A DNA stretch of 35,622 nucleotides, from contig JAIBJL010000007.1 of assembly GCA_020029545.1 (NCBI GenBank), positions 1-35,622 on the forward strand. Direction: 5' to 3'. The translations under genes were made by a program, and so were the position numbers. The DNA is from Gammaproteobacteria bacterium (GTDB lineage: Bacteria > Pseudomonadota > Gammaproteobacteria > Steroidobacterales > Steroidobacteraceae). Positions 18,444 to 28,875 of this stretch are shown here, one piece after another. Every line of letters begins with the position of its first letter. The stretch's first letter is position 1. Below the pieces are notes generated by a model, which saw nothing but the letters and a program-made list of their open reading frames with translations, did not search any database and was not told where the DNA came from.

Positions 18444-19809
18444 TGGGCTTGGCCTCCAGTTTCTCAGCCAGCAGACCCGTGCTCTGCTCGTCGAGGATCT
18501 GCACGATGGCGCGCGAGATCGACGACAGCCAGGCGTTGGCGAACAGCAGCGGGATGGCAATACCCAATCCCAGCACCGTAGCGATCATGGCTTGCGAGAT
18601 ACCTGCAGCCATCAGTTTGGGATCGCTGGATCCGGATTCGGTAATGCTCTGGAACGTGATGATCATGCCGACCACCGTGCCGATCAGGCCCAGCAGCGGA
18701 CCGGCGGCGACGGCGAGTCGCAGGAAAGGCTGGAACCTCTCGAGCTTCGGCACTTCCTTCATCACCGCCTCGGAGATCCGCAGCTCCACCACTTCGGCGT
18801 CCTGCTCGAACTTCACGGCATCGCCCTTGAAGGTGGCCAGCACGCGGCCCAGCGGATTGTCGGTACCCGGATCGTTCGGGAAGCGCAGCTGATTTTTGAC
18901 GCGGCCACGAACAGTCACGAGGTAGAACAACTGGTAAGCGGCGAGCACGACACCCACCACACCGACGGTAATGATGATTGCGCCGACCAGTTCACCCTTC
19001 TCGATACGTTCGACGACGTTCGGGCGTTGCGCATAGATCGACAGCATCACGCCTCGCGTTGGATCGACGACTGCCTCGACATAGCCGCTCTTGGTGGCTT
19101 CCAGCGCGTTGGCCGGACCTTCGAACTGGTTACCTGGCTGACGCGGCATGATTGCCAGCTGTTGCTGACTCGGCAGATAGTTCAGATATTCGCCGCCGGA
19201 CACTGCAGTGAACGGACCGACGCGAGTGACGGTGGCATCGACCGCCTTGCCTTCGGGACTCACGACCTTGGTCTTGAACTTGGCGACGTAACCGGTCTCG
19301 GTCATTTCCCGCTGCAGTTCGAACCAGAAGCGCTCCAGTTCCTGCATGGAGGGTAACGACTTCGATTGCGCCAGCTTGGTCACGAAGGCTTCGCGATCCG
19401 GAAACTGCGCGCTAATAAGCGAGTTGTGCACGACGCTCGAGAAGTCGTTGGCGACCTGCCGCACGACGCCGAACATTTCACCAAGATTGCCGGCGCGCGA
19501 ATCCAGCTGCGCCTGCAGTTCGGTCAGCTTCTTTTCGTTGCCATCGAACGCTGCCGACAGCGCAGCACCGCGTCGCTGTTGCTCGGTGAGTTCCGCACGT
19601 GCGGCACCGGTCAGCTCAGCCTGCTTGTTACGCTCGGACAGGAATTTTGCTTCGCGCTCCTTGTTGGCCTGCGCCTCTTTCTCGCGCGCGGTTCGCGTCT
19701 GTTCGAGCAATTCGTCCAGACTCGCAGGCGCAGCGACGGCAACGTAAGTCACCAGCGGCGAGACGGCCACTGCCAGGGTCAGCAGTGCTGTGGGAATGAA
19801 CCTGGTCAT
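18436..19809 (-). CDS. Large MotA/TolQ/ExbB protein, TtpC-like
   Basis: Signal peptide, coiled-coil periplasmic N-half, C-terminal GPLLGLIGTVVGMIITFQSITESGSSDPKLMAAGISQAMIATVLGLGIAIPLL. Confidence 0.92.
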   Translation of the reverse strand: MTRFIPTALLTLAVAVSPLVTYVAVAAPASLDELLEQTRTAREKEAQANKEREAKFLSERNKQAELTGAARAELTEQQRRGAALSAAFDGNEKKLTELQAQLDSRAGNLGEMFGVVRQVANDFSSVVHNSLISAQFPDREAFVTKLAQSKSLPSMQELERFWFELQREMTETGYVAKFKTKVVSPEGKAVDATVTRVGPFTAVSGGEYLNYLPSQQQLAIMPRQPGNQFEGPANALEATKSGYVEAVVDPTRGVMLSIYAQRPNVVERIEKGELVGAIIITVGVVGVVLAAYQLFYLVTVRGRVKNQLRFPNDPGTDNPLGRVLATFKGDAVKFEQDAEVVELRISEAVMKEVPKLERFQPFLRLAVAAGPLLGLIGTVVGMIITFQSITESGSSDPKLMAAGISQAMIATVLGLGIAIPLLFANAWLSSISRAIVQILDEQSTGLLAEKLEAKPNV

Positions 19810-20588
19810 CAGCTGATCTCCTTCGGAGCACTAACCGCAACACGTATGAAATCTGGTGCCGCCTGTTTCTTGGCGACTTTGAGGCCGGCATGCATGGCGT
19901 CCTGATACTCCTTGTCGACCTTCCAGGTTTTTTCGCCGGCATCCCAGTAGCCGGTTTCCTTGCCATCCAGTGTCTGGTACATCAGCGATAGCCGGCCGGA
20001 GCGCAAAAAGTCCACCGTCTTCTCACCCACCTTTCCTTGATAGGCTTCGATGGTCCGACCGTATTCCATCTCGATCTGATAGGCCTCGACGATGCGGCGA
20101 TATTTCTCCGACGTCGACACGTCAGCGCGCGTCATCATCTCCTTGAGTTGCGCGACCCGATTGGTGCGCTCCTCAAGCAGGAACGGCACGTCGAGCTTCA
20201 CGAACTGGTCGAGCGTCGCGAGCATCTTGTCCATCATGGGCAGTACTTCCTTCGACGTCGTTTCGATCGTCGTGAGCTGCCCGGTCATTTCGGCGATCTG
20301 CTCTTCCTGCGACTTCACCTGCGCGGCCAGCTGCTCGTTGTAGGACTTGAGACTGGTGGTCTCCGCCAGCATCTGGCGATAGTCGGACAGCATCTTGGTC
20401 GCTTCTTCGTCGAGGGCTTCGACCTTCTTCTGCGAGGCTTTCGCCGCCTCTTCGGTCTTCACCTGTTCGCTGATGACGCTGTTGACTTTCGCCGTCTGAG
20501 CGACGCCCGCACCGGCACTGACGAGGGCTGCGATCGCGAGTGCGAGCGCCACCGACGTTGCCCGATGTTTTTCTTTGATCATGATCAC
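19809..20588 (-). CDS. DUF3450 family exported coiled-coil protein
   Basis: Signal peptide; KYRRIVEAYQIEMEYGRTIEAYQG, RLSLMYQTLDGKETGYWD; first gene of TtpC-type operon. Confidence 0.9.
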   Translation of the reverse strand: MIMIKEKHRATSVALALAIAALVSAGAGVAQTAKVNSVISEQVKTEEAAKASQKKVEALDEEATKMLSDYRQMLAETTSLKSYNEQLAAQVKSQEEQIAEMTGQLTTIETTSKEVLPMMDKMLATLDQFVKLDVPFLLEERTNRVAQLKEMMTRADVSTSEKYRRIVEAYQIEMEYGRTIEAYQGKVGEKTVDFLRSGRLSLMYQTLDGKETGYWDAGEKTWKVDKEYQDAMHAGLKVAKKQAAPDFIRVAVSAPKEIS

Positions 20589-20709
20589 TACCTGACTCCT
20601 GCCACGTGACGGCGCGGCTGTTCAAGAACCTACCAACGGAATCTGCAAATTTCGGTCCAGCGACGATGGGTGCTGTCGTTGATCCGCGGATAACTTTGCG
20701 GCGTCCGAG

Positions 20710-20728
20710 CACATGCCGGCGGCATGTG
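20710..20728. promoter_or_regulatory. Perfect inverted repeat in the intergenic space upstream of the DUF3450/TtpC operon
   Basis: cacatgcc-ggc-ggcatgtg. Confidence 0.4.
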
Positions 20729-20976
20729 TCGTGCGAGCTGGCAACGGCACGGTGCAGCGCACCGGAGGAACAAGTCACGGCTTGCCGCGCTCAACGCACC
20801 ACCCTGTTGCCGAAATCCCGAGCGTTGCCCCATCGCTGCGCTCCTTATCCTTACCTGCCGAACCACACGCCTCGCATCGATTCAGACGCGCAGTGGCGGG
20901 GGGACCCTACCTGGGCAGGAACCGCGAGATCGGCCACGGGTTCCGCGGGATTTGCACAGGGGATTTCCGGCGCCGC

Positions 20977-22947
20977 TTACTTCCCTTTGACTGGTCCGTA
21001 ACCGACCGGCGGCGTTCGATGATGCGTCGTACGCTCGTAGGCCGATGCAATCCGGAACAGCATGGGTTCGTCGAATGGCCGCGCCATGAAATCGACGCCT
21101 ACCGGAAGCCGCGCAGCAATCGGACCGACCAGCCGTGTCTTGCCTGGCGCATCGGCATCGGGCACCCGGTCGAACACCTGCGTCGTGAAGCCGGCAGGCA
21201 CCGTGATCGCCGGAAAGCCATTCGCACCCAGCAAAGTCCATGCATTGGAAGAGCGGCCATTGACCGTCGGCTCGGTGGGTGCGCCGAGTTTGGCCGCTGG
21301 AATGTTGCTGGTCGGATAGGTCAGCGCATCGAGATGGAGTTGTCCCATGCACTGCAAGGCAATCTGCTGCAGGGCGAAGCGATTCTGCAGTCGACTGCCA
21401 AGATCCAGCGTCTGGTCAGCCTGCTTGTTCTCGAGCCCCTTCTTCTTGTCGGAAAAGCCGCTTTCCTCGCGCACGTCGGTGAAGAACTTCGATTTGGCGA
21501 TCAGGTCGGCGGTGCTACGGATGTTTGCATCGCCGCGCTGCTGCAGATACAGATCCAGCACGAATTTCCCCTCACCCTCGGTCCGCTCCTGCGTCAACCC
21601 GCGAATACTCGGGCCGGCCGGCAACAATTGCGGATCGAGAGACATGCGTACCAGCAAAGGCATATGGTCCGCCGTCGGTTTGCCGCTGGCGTCGACCGGA
21701 AACAGTTGTGGAAATTGTCGCGTGAACAGCGCGCTGAGCGTGGATGGCGCGTACTTCGCAATGCATTCCTGAAACAGCGCACCGCCCGGACCCGGATCGA
21801 CAATGGTCGCGCCTGCCTTGCGCAAGTCGACGATAGCCTGCTCGACGATGTCGATGCTCTGTGCGTCCGCCTGCGTGAACAGCGCCTTGTTCATGTATTC
21901 ACGCACGACTCCGATGCGCACACCACTCAGCGATGGGTTCTGCGCGTAGCTGTAGTAGGGCTGGGCAGGCTTGCGCCCTACGCTGAATGCCGTCAGTTCA
22001 TCTTTGGGATCGTAACCGGCAATGACATCGAGCACTCGCGCCGTGTCCTCGACGGTGCGACACATCGGCCCGACACGATCATTCATGTACGAAGCGCGAA
22101 TCATGCCCGCCCGACTGACCAGTTCCTGTGTCGGCGCCAAGCCAACGATGTTGTTGTTCTTTGCGGGATTGCGTACCGATGGCCCTGACTCTTCACCGAC
22201 CGAGCACATCACCAGATTCGCCGCCACCGATGAACCCGAGCCGCCGCTGGACCGTCCCGGACTGCGTTCGGTGTCATAGGGATTGCAGAAGGTGCCGCCG
22301 AATGCGCTGCGATCGCCGCCCGCATACTCTCCCATGTTGGCCTTCGCGATGATGATCGCGCCGGCCTCGCGCAGGCGTTTGACAAACGTGGAATCCGCCG
22401 GCGGCCGGTCGTTGGCATACGGTGCATCGGCACCCGATGTAGTACGCATGTCGAACGTGTCGTACTGATCCTTGATCGAGATGGGAATGCCATGGAGCGG
22501 CCCAGCCAGTTTGCCTGTGGCCGCGAACTTGCGATCGAGTTCGGCGGCGACCTCCAGCGCATCCGGCATCGCCGGATCGCTGTCTTGCGCATCGGTCATG
22601 CTGCGCGCCTTGCGATCGTCGAAGCCGAGCGCCTTGCGCGTCCTGGGGCGCAAATTCAGCGTCGACAGCGCATTGACCTGCCCGGCGTTCGGAATGGTCG
22701 TCACTACGCCGAGCAATCCCTGCGGTTGCGAAACACAGGTCCCGTTGTAGGCCTTGATACGCGCCAGATACCCGCGGACCAGTTGCTCGCTGGTCAGCTG
22801 CTTGTTCAGATAAGCCTGATGCACCTGCGCAATCGTGATCTCATCGAGTTGCAACGGGGCCGGAACATCGGCCTGCGCGAGCGTGGCTACCAGCAATGAG
22901 GCGCCGAGCAATTCCAGCAGGACAGCCAGAGGCCGTAGATAGGACAT
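20977..22947 (-). CDS. Exported amidase-signature-family amidase
   Basis: Signal peptide; GPLHGIPISIKDQYDT, SPGRSSGGSGSSVAANL, PTQELVSRAGM; ends THHRTPPVGYGPVKGK. Confidence 0.93.
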   Translation of the reverse strand: MSYLRPLAVLLELLGASLLVATLAQADVPAPLQLDEITIAQVHQAYLNKQLTSEQLVRGYLARIKAYNGTCVSQPQGLLGVVTTIPNAGQVNALSTLNLRPRTRKALGFDDRKARSMTDAQDSDPAMPDALEVAAELDRKFAATGKLAGPLHGIPISIKDQYDTFDMRTTSGADAPYANDRPPADSTFVKRLREAGAIIIAKANMGEYAGGDRSAFGGTFCNPYDTERSPGRSSGGSGSSVAANLVMCSVGEESGPSVRNPAKNNNIVGLAPTQELVSRAGMIRASYMNDRVGPMCRTVEDTARVLDVIAGYDPKDELTAFSVGRKPAQPYYSYAQNPSLSGVRIGVVREYMNKALFTQADAQSIDIVEQAIVDLRKAGATIVDPGPGGALFQECIAKYAPSTLSALFTRQFPQLFPVDASGKPTADHMPLLVRMSLDPQLLPAGPSIRGLTQERTEGEGKFVLDLYLQQRGDANIRSTADLIAKSKFFTDVREESGFSDKKKGLENKQADQTLDLGSRLQNRFALQQIALQCMGQLHLDALTYPTSNIPAAKLGAPTEPTVNGRSSNAWTLLGANGFPAITVPAGFTTQVFDRVPDADAPGKTRLVGPIAARLPVGVDFMARPFDEPMLFRIASAYERTTHHRTPPVGYGPVKGK

Positions 22948-22999
22948 GACGGTCTGTACTCCAATCTTCAGGTGGACCAGGTCGGGCGGAACCGACAGG

Positions 23000-25900
23000 T
23001 CAAACGCTTAGCGGCGCCGCGTGCACTTCGGTATCCGAGGACGTCTTGCTCCTGGCCGCTGTGCGCCGGCTCAGCATCACGTACATCGCCGGAATGACGA
23101 AGAGCGTCAGAGCCCCTCCGCAAACCAGCCCGCCGATGACGGCAATGCCCATCGACATGCGGCTTTCGGAGCCGGCACCCAGCGCCAGCGCGATCGGCAG
23201 GATGCCGAGGATCATCGCCAGCGTCGTCATGAGAATCGGGCGCAGACGCGCGGCAGCGGCTTCCTGCACTGCCTCCCGCGGATCGGTCACACCGGCGGCG
23301 CGACGTTGATTCGCGAATTCCACGATCAGGATGCCGTTCTTCGTGACCAGGCCGATGAGCATGATCAGGCCGATCTGCGAGAAGATGTTCAGCGTCTGGT
23401 TGAAGTACCACAACGCCAGCAATGCGCCGGCAAGGGCGAGCGGCACCGTCAGCAGGATCACGAACGGATCGATGAAGCTTTCGAACTGTGCCGCGAGCAC
23501 GAGGTAGATCAGAATGATCGCGAGCAGGAACACCACGCCCAGCGATGAAGAACTCTCGACGAAGTCGCGCGCCGAGCCGGTCAGCGACGTGGTGAAGCGT
23601 TCATCGAGAGTTTTCTTTGCAATCTCGTTGAACGCCTTGATTCCCTGTTCCATCGTCACGCCGTTCGCCAGCGTGCCAGAGACGGTAGCCGCGGCGTACC
23701 GGTTGTAACGATAGAGTTCGGGCGGCGCGCTGCTCTCCGTCAGCGTGACGACATTGTCGATTCTGACCATGTCATCGCCGCTTGCGGTGCGCACGGCAAT
23801 GTTGCCGAGATCGCCCGGACGCGAACGGAAGTCGCGCGTCAACTGGCCGATGACGTCGTACTGCTTGCCATTCAGGATGAAATAACCGAAGCGCTGCCCG
23901 CTCAGGCTCGATTGCAGCGTCTGCGCGATGTCGAGCGTGCTGACACCGAGTGTCTGGGCCTTGTTGCGGTCGATGGTCACGCGAACTTCCGGCTTGCTGA
24001 ATTTCAGATCGCTGTCCACGAACGTAAACTCGTCGCGCTTGCGCGCTTCTTCGAGAAAGGCGGGTAATACTTCCTGCAGCGTGTCGAAGTCGGCCGCCTG
24101 AATCACGAACTGTGTGCCGCCCCCGCCGGACCGTTTCTCGCCGATGCTCGCCTCCTGCGTGATGTTCACGCGCGCGCCGTTGAACTGACGCGCGAGCCCC
24201 TGCAGGTCCGCAGCAATCTCGGCCTGCGAACGTTTGCGTTCGGACTTGTCTTTCAGGAACAAGCGCACGAAGCCGTTGTTGACCGGACCCTGGATGCCGG
24301 GAGCGCCGCCGGCACCCGGCACCTGCGTCATCATCAGACTTGCTTCGGGCACGCGTTGCGCCGTGGCATCGGCCAGGTCGTCCATGAAGCTCTGCATGTA
24401 TTCGTAGCCGACGCCTTCGGGCGCTGTCGCTCGTACCCAGATGCGTCCGCGATCTTCCAGCGGCGACAGCTCGCGGGGCAGCACGCCCACCATCGAAGCA
24501 ATCAGGCCCGCTGCAAGGCCGAGCACGATAAGTGCCGTACCACGATATTTCATGAACCCTGCGAGGCTGCGGCCGTAACCGCTCTCGAGCGAGTTGAAGA
24601 AGGGTTCGGTGCGCTGGAACAGCCAGTTATGTCCTTCGTGCTTGCGCAACAGCTTGGCACTGAGCATCGGCGTCAACGTCAATGCGACCAGCGCCGAAAT
24701 GATCACCGCGCCCGCTATCGTCATGCCGAACTCGCGAAACAGTTTTCCCGACATGCCGCCCATGAACAGCAACGGCAGGAACACGACGGCGAGCGTGATG
24801 GTCGTCGAGATCACGGCCAGGAAAATCTCCTTGGTGCCGGCGATGCCTGCCTCCACCGGCGCCATGCCCGATTCGATTTTCGCGTAAATGTTTTCCAGCA
24901 CCACGATGGCATCGTCGACGACCAGGCCGATCGCCAGCACGATGCCCAGCAATGTCAGCGTGTTGATCGAAAAGCCGGCCACTTGCATGACGGCAAAGGC
25001 CCCGACGATCGACACCGGAATCGCCAGTACCGGAATCAGTGTCGTGCGCCACTCGCGCAGGAACGCGAACACCACCAGCAACACCAGCACGAAAGCAATC
25101 AAGATCGTCTCGCTGACTTCGTACAGCGAGCGACGCACATACTCGGTGGTGTCGTACGCGATCTGCAAATGAATATCCGCCGGGAGTTCCTTCTTCACCT
25201 GCTCGATGCGCTGGCGCAGTTCATCGACGATTTCGATCTGGTTGGCGCCGGGCTGCTGCTTGAAGTACAGACCGGCCGTGGGGGTGTCGCCGATCTTGAG
25301 CGAGCCGCGTTCGTTCTGTGCCCCGAGCTCCGCATAGCCGATATCGCGGAAGCGCACGATGCTGTCGCCGCTGCGCTTGACAATGAGCGCGTTGAATTCT
25401 TCCGGCGTATTCAAGCGCGACAGCGTCTTGACCGGGAGTTCCACCGCTTCTCCCTCGATGCGCCCCGATGGCAACTCGATGTTTTCCCGACTCAGCGCCT
25501 GCCTGACATCGAGTGGCGTCAGCTGATAGGCTGCGAGCTTTTCCGGGTCCATCCACAGCCGCATTGCGTAACGTTTCTCCGCCGGCCGTTCGACTTCGGC
25601 AATGCCCGGCACCGTCTGCAGCCGTTCACGCATGCCATCCGCGAACGCATTGAGCTCCAGTTGATTGCGCCGTTCGCTGCTCAGCGAGATGCCGAAGATC
25701 GGAGTGGAGTCGGCATGCGCCTTGTTGAGGACCGGCGGATTGGAATCCGGCGGCAGATTGCGCACGGCCCGCGCCATCTGGTCGCGAACGTCGCTGGCTG
25801 CCGTATCGAGGTTGGTCTCCAGCGAAAATTCCGCCGAAATCTGGCTCGCGCCTTCACGGCTGGTGGATGTCAGCGTGCGAATTCCGGCGACTGCATTCAC

Positions 25901-26110
25901 CGCCTCTTCGAGAGGTTCGGTGATCTGCGCCTGCACCACTTCGGCAGCGGCACCGGGATAACTGGTCGAGATCGACAAGGTCGGTGGATCGACCGCGGGA
26001 TACTCCCTGACAGCCAGCTGCATCAGGCTGATCGTGCCGGCCAGCATGATCAGCAACGAGATGACGATGGTCAGTACCGGCCGCCGGATGCTGATCTCGG
26101 CGAAGCTCAC
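23000..26110 (-). CDS. HAE1/AcrB family RND efflux permease
   Basis: MSFAEISIRRPVLTIVISLLIMLAG, GLVVDDAIVVLENI, 1036 aa with two RND halves. Confidence 0.96.
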   Translation of the reverse strand: MSFAEISIRRPVLTIVISLLIMLAGTISLMQLAVREYPAVDPPTLSISTSYPGAAAEVVQAQITEPLEEAVNAVAGIRTLTSTSREGASQISAEFSLETNLDTAASDVRDQMARAVRNLPPDSNPPVLNKAHADSTPIFGISLSSERRNQLELNAFADGMRERLQTVPGIAEVERPAEKRYAMRLWMDPEKLAAYQLTPLDVRQALSRENIELPSGRIEGEAVELPVKTLSRLNTPEEFNALIVKRSGDSIVRFRDIGYAELGAQNERGSLKIGDTPTAGLYFKQQPGANQIEIVDELRQRIEQVKKELPADIHLQIAYDTTEYVRRSLYEVSETILIAFVLVLLVVFAFLREWRTTLIPVLAIPVSIVGAFAVMQVAGFSINTLTLLGIVLAIGLVVDDAIVVLENIYAKIESGMAPVEAGIAGTKEIFLAVISTTITLAVVFLPLLFMGGMSGKLFREFGMTIAGAVIISALVALTLTPMLSAKLLRKHEGHNWLFQRTEPFFNSLESGYGRSLAGFMKYRGTALIVLGLAAGLIASMVGVLPRELSPLEDRGRIWVRATAPEGVGYEYMQSFMDDLADATAQRVPEASLMMTQVPGAGGAPGIQGPVNNGFVRLFLKDKSERKRSQAEIAADLQGLARQFNGARVNITQEASIGEKRSGGGGTQFVIQAADFDTLQEVLPAFLEEARKRDEFTFVDSDLKFSKPEVRVTIDRNKAQTLGVSTLDIAQTLQSSLSGQRFGYFILNGKQYDVIGQLTRDFRSRPGDLGNIAVRTASGDDMVRIDNVVTLTESSAPPELYRYNRYAAATVSGTLANGVTMEQGIKAFNEIAKKTLDERFTTSLTGSARDFVESSSSLGVVFLLAIILIYLVLAAQFESFIDPFVILLTVPLALAGALLALWYFNQTLNIFSQIGLIMLIGLVTKNGILIVEFANQRRAAGVTDPREAVQEAAAARLRPILMTTLAMILGILPIALALGAGSESRMSMGIAVIGGLVCGGALTLFVIPAMYVMLSRRTAARSKTSSDTEVHAAPLSV

Positions 26111-27246
26111 GTCGCTTTCTCACCGATGATGCTGACGGACTGACCCGCGCGCAGTTGCTGCAAGCCGGAGGTGATCACCGTTTCGCCGGCCGCAAGTCCG
26201 GACAGGATGTGTACGGTGCTTTCCAGCCGCGTGCCGGTCTCCACCGCGCGCCGCTCCGCTTTGCCATCCTTAACAACGAAAACGTTCTTTTCATTCAGGC
26301 CGGGCACCACCGCGACGGCGGGAATCAGTACCGCCTCCTTGAGCTGACCGAGGATCACCTGCACGCTCGCGAAGGCCCCCGGTAACAACCGGCCATCCGG
26401 ATTGGGGCAGATCGCGCGTATGACGAGCGTGCGTGTGGCCGTGTCGATGCGAGGATCGAATGCGTAAATCTGGCCACCGAAATCGCGTTCGCCGCCGGCG
26501 ATGGTGAAGACGATCGGAGCGCCGACACGCACCCGGCCTGCATATTTTTCGGGGATGGCAAAGTCCACTTTGAGGCGATCCAACCGTTGCAGCGTCGCGA
26601 TGCGAGTGGCGGCGTTGACGAAAGAACCTTCACTGACATACCGCAGCCCCACGACGCCATCGAACGGCGCGCGAATCTCTGTCTTCGCGATCTGTGCCTC
26701 GGTCAGCTCGATCTCGGCATCCTGGATGTTGAGTTCGTTGAGTGCGGTGTCGTACTCCTCCTGGCGCGCCACGCCCTGCTTCAGCAGTTGCGCGAGGCGC
26801 TTTTCGCGCAGCATCGCCAGCTCCTTGCGAAACTTGGCGCGAGCATGAGTAGCAATCAGGTCGGCGTCATTCAGGCGGACCAGCAGGTCACCTTTCTTGA
26901 CGCGCGCACCTTCGGTAAATCCGATCGACACGACCTTGCCGTTGGTCTCGGCCTGCAGCTCGACACCTTCTTCCGCGATCAGCGTACCCGTCGACGTCAC
27001 CGATTCGGCAAACGGCGTCGTCTGCACCACGATGGCGGAAACGCGCAACGGCGCACGATCGCGAGGCGCCCCCGGCTTGCGCTTCGACTCAGCGTTGCCC
27101 GACTCCGCTTTGGCGGCGGATTCGCCCTGCGGTCCTTCTGTAGAGCGCAACATGGGCATCACCTTCGGCGCCGCCAGCGCGCTGACGACGACGAGCACCG
27201 TCAGGGTCCACAAGGTGGTCTTGATCAATGGCTTCAAGGCAATCAT
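26107..27246 (-). CDS. RND periplasmic adaptor (HlyD/MFP family)
   Basis: TGTLIAEEGVELQAETNGKVVSIGFTEGARVKKGDLLVRLND, APFDGVVGLRYVSEGSFV; 4-bp overlap with permease. Confidence 0.95.
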   Translation of the reverse strand: MIALKPLIKTTLWTLTVLVVVSALAAPKVMPMLRSTEGPQGESAAKAESGNAESKRKPGAPRDRAPLRVSAIVVQTTPFAESVTSTGTLIAEEGVELQAETNGKVVSIGFTEGARVKKGDLLVRLNDADLIATHARAKFRKELAMLREKRLAQLLKQGVARQEEYDTALNELNIQDAEIELTEAQIAKTEIRAPFDGVVGLRYVSEGSFVNAATRIATLQRLDRLKVDFAIPEKYAGRVRVGAPIVFTIAGGERDFGGQIYAFDPRIDTATRTLVIRAICPNPDGRLLPGAFASVQVILGQLKEAVLIPAVAVVPGLNEKNVFVVKDGKAERRAVETGTRLESTVHILSGLAAGETVITSGLQQLRAGQSVSIIGEKAT

Positions 27247-27508
27247 CCGGTGCGGCCGGCGGCCGGCAGACGTGAGTTGGGTTGTCCGGCGGTTCCAGGA
27301 GCATGAACCGCCGCGGCACGCGCGATCAATGTGCCGCCGGACGACACATGCGAAATTCCATGGTGCATGTTGCAGGGCAGATAAAGGAAAGGGTCACTGC
27401 TGATGCAGACGGACGGATACGGCGCGACCCCACCCTGGAACGCGTGATACCGACGTTACGAACGCTCGACGCGCTGCGCGGCTCGTGCGTCCATGGAGTT
27501 CTGCGACG

Positions 27509-28747
27509 TCACGCTCGATCGGACGCACCGAGAACTGATCGATCGAGACTCACGATTTCGAAACGGTTCAGATTGAGCACCGACGCGCGTATCGCATCGG
27601 CGGTCGCGCCAGGCAGCTTGGCCTCCAGCTGCGCCAATGTCAGTGCGCGCGAGCCGGCCAGCAACGTGACCAGCTGCGCACTCAGTTTGTCGAGCTGCAG
27701 CGCCGTACCGTTCACCATCAATGGCGCATCAGCAACCGGTGTGTAGCACGTGTTCAGCCGAACCTGCGTGGCCCCGCTCAATGCCGGCAGGCGCGGGCTC
27801 GCAAACAAGCCGACGTTGAACTCGGACGTGGTGCGTTCCCGCTGTACGATCTGCTGGTGAAATTCGCGGAGCAGATCAGGATCGCGTGCCGCCGCGCCCG
27901 CTGTTTCGAGCAGCGTCGCAAATATATCGGCCGTCCCTGTGCCAAGCGCCGGACGCGCGCGCAGATCGCGCGGCAATACTCGCGAACAAACCCACATCAG
28001 GTAGTCATGGACCGTTGGCGCATAGGTGCCGACCGACAGATGCAGGCTGCCCTCATCGAGCGGTAGGACGTGATGCCACCAGCCTCGGGGGATGTACAAC
28101 ACATCGCCAGCCTCGAGCACGCAATCGAGAGCGGCCACCTCGGGACACGTATGGCCACTGCTCTGGCTCATCTGATGGCTCAACGGCAAGGGCAGCGTCG
28201 GCGCAAACAAGCGCCAGCGTTTCCGGCCTATCAGTTGAATGGCAAACACATCGTGCGTATCCCAATGTTTGCCGAAGGTACCGTCGCCCCTGAAGCTGAC
28301 GTACGCATTGCTGGTCGCGGGCTGGCCGGAAAATCGCGACACTTCGGCACACAGACGCTGCGCCGCGACCCACTGCATTTCGACGCGATTCAATACCAAC
28401 GTCGCGCCGGCATTGAGGTGTCCGTAGAAACGGACCTTGTTCAATCTGCGGCGCTGCACACCGAAGCAGGGATAATCTTCGGTGTACGACGCATCATCGA
28501 TCAATCCATGATTGAACAGCTGCAAGCCCTGGGGCGTGGGCTCATTCTGCTGCAACAGATGATCGAGATCCTGCCACTCGCAGATCGTGTCGCGCAGCGC
28601 TTTGCGGAACAGCTGCACCGCTTGTTCGAAGTGCTGCTCGCGAAAGGCCTGCGGTGTGACGCCGAAGTTCAGCAGTCCGATGTCTTGCCCGGTTGCTTGC
28701 GATGGCTGGTATGGCCGGAGCTGCGGCTGCGTGCGAGCTTGCGTCAT
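27509..28747 (-). CDS. JmjC/cupin-type 2-oxoglutarate Fe(II) oxygenase with C-terminal winged-helix-like tail
   Basis: GKHWDTHDVFAIQLIGRKRWRLF (HxD), GDVLYIPRGWWHHVL (distal His); start MTQARTQ chosen over the 75-codon upstream extension. Confidence 0.88.
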   Translation of the reverse strand: MTQARTQPQLRPYQPSQATGQDIGLLNFGVTPQAFREQHFEQAVQLFRKALRDTICEWQDLDHLLQQNEPTPQGLQLFNHGLIDDASYTEDYPCFGVQRRRLNKVRFYGHLNAGATLVLNRVEMQWVAAQRLCAEVSRFSGQPATSNAYVSFRGDGTFGKHWDTHDVFAIQLIGRKRWRLFAPTLPLPLSHQMSQSSGHTCPEVAALDCVLEAGDVLYIPRGWWHHVLPLDEGSLHLSVGTYAPTVHDYLMWVCSRVLPRDLRARPALGTGTADIFATLLETAGAAARDPDLLREFHQQIVQRERTTSEFNVGLFASPRLPALSGATQVRLNTCYTPVADAPLMVNGTALQLDKLSAQLVTLLAGSRALTLAQLEAKLPGATADAIRASVLNLNRFEIVSLDRSVLGASDRA

Positions 28748-28875
28748 GGGTTGGTCTGGTTCGCGCGGCCGCCCAAGCTGAGCGCGAGCAGTCCGGCCGG
28801 TGGCGCAGCGACCGGATCGATCCCAGCAGTGGCGGCCAGGCTGTCGCCGGCCAGGCAGATCAGGCGAATCAACAT
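28744..28875 (-). CDS. Small ORF (43 aa; 59 aa if ATG at 28923) overlapping the JmjC gene start by ATGA
   Basis: MLIRLICLAGDSLAATAGIDPVAAPPAGLLALSLGGRANQTNP*; hand-counted GC3 35/43, GC1 30/43, GC2 25/43. Confidence 0.55.
   Translation of the reverse strand: MLIRLICLAGDSLAATAGIDPVAAPPAGLLALSLGGRANQTNP

Noticed and set aside
24356-26143. 595-aa plus-strand ORF antisense to the RND permease
   Set aside because: His/Arg/Gln-rich low-quality translation; shadow ORF of a high-GC gene with clear homology on the other strand
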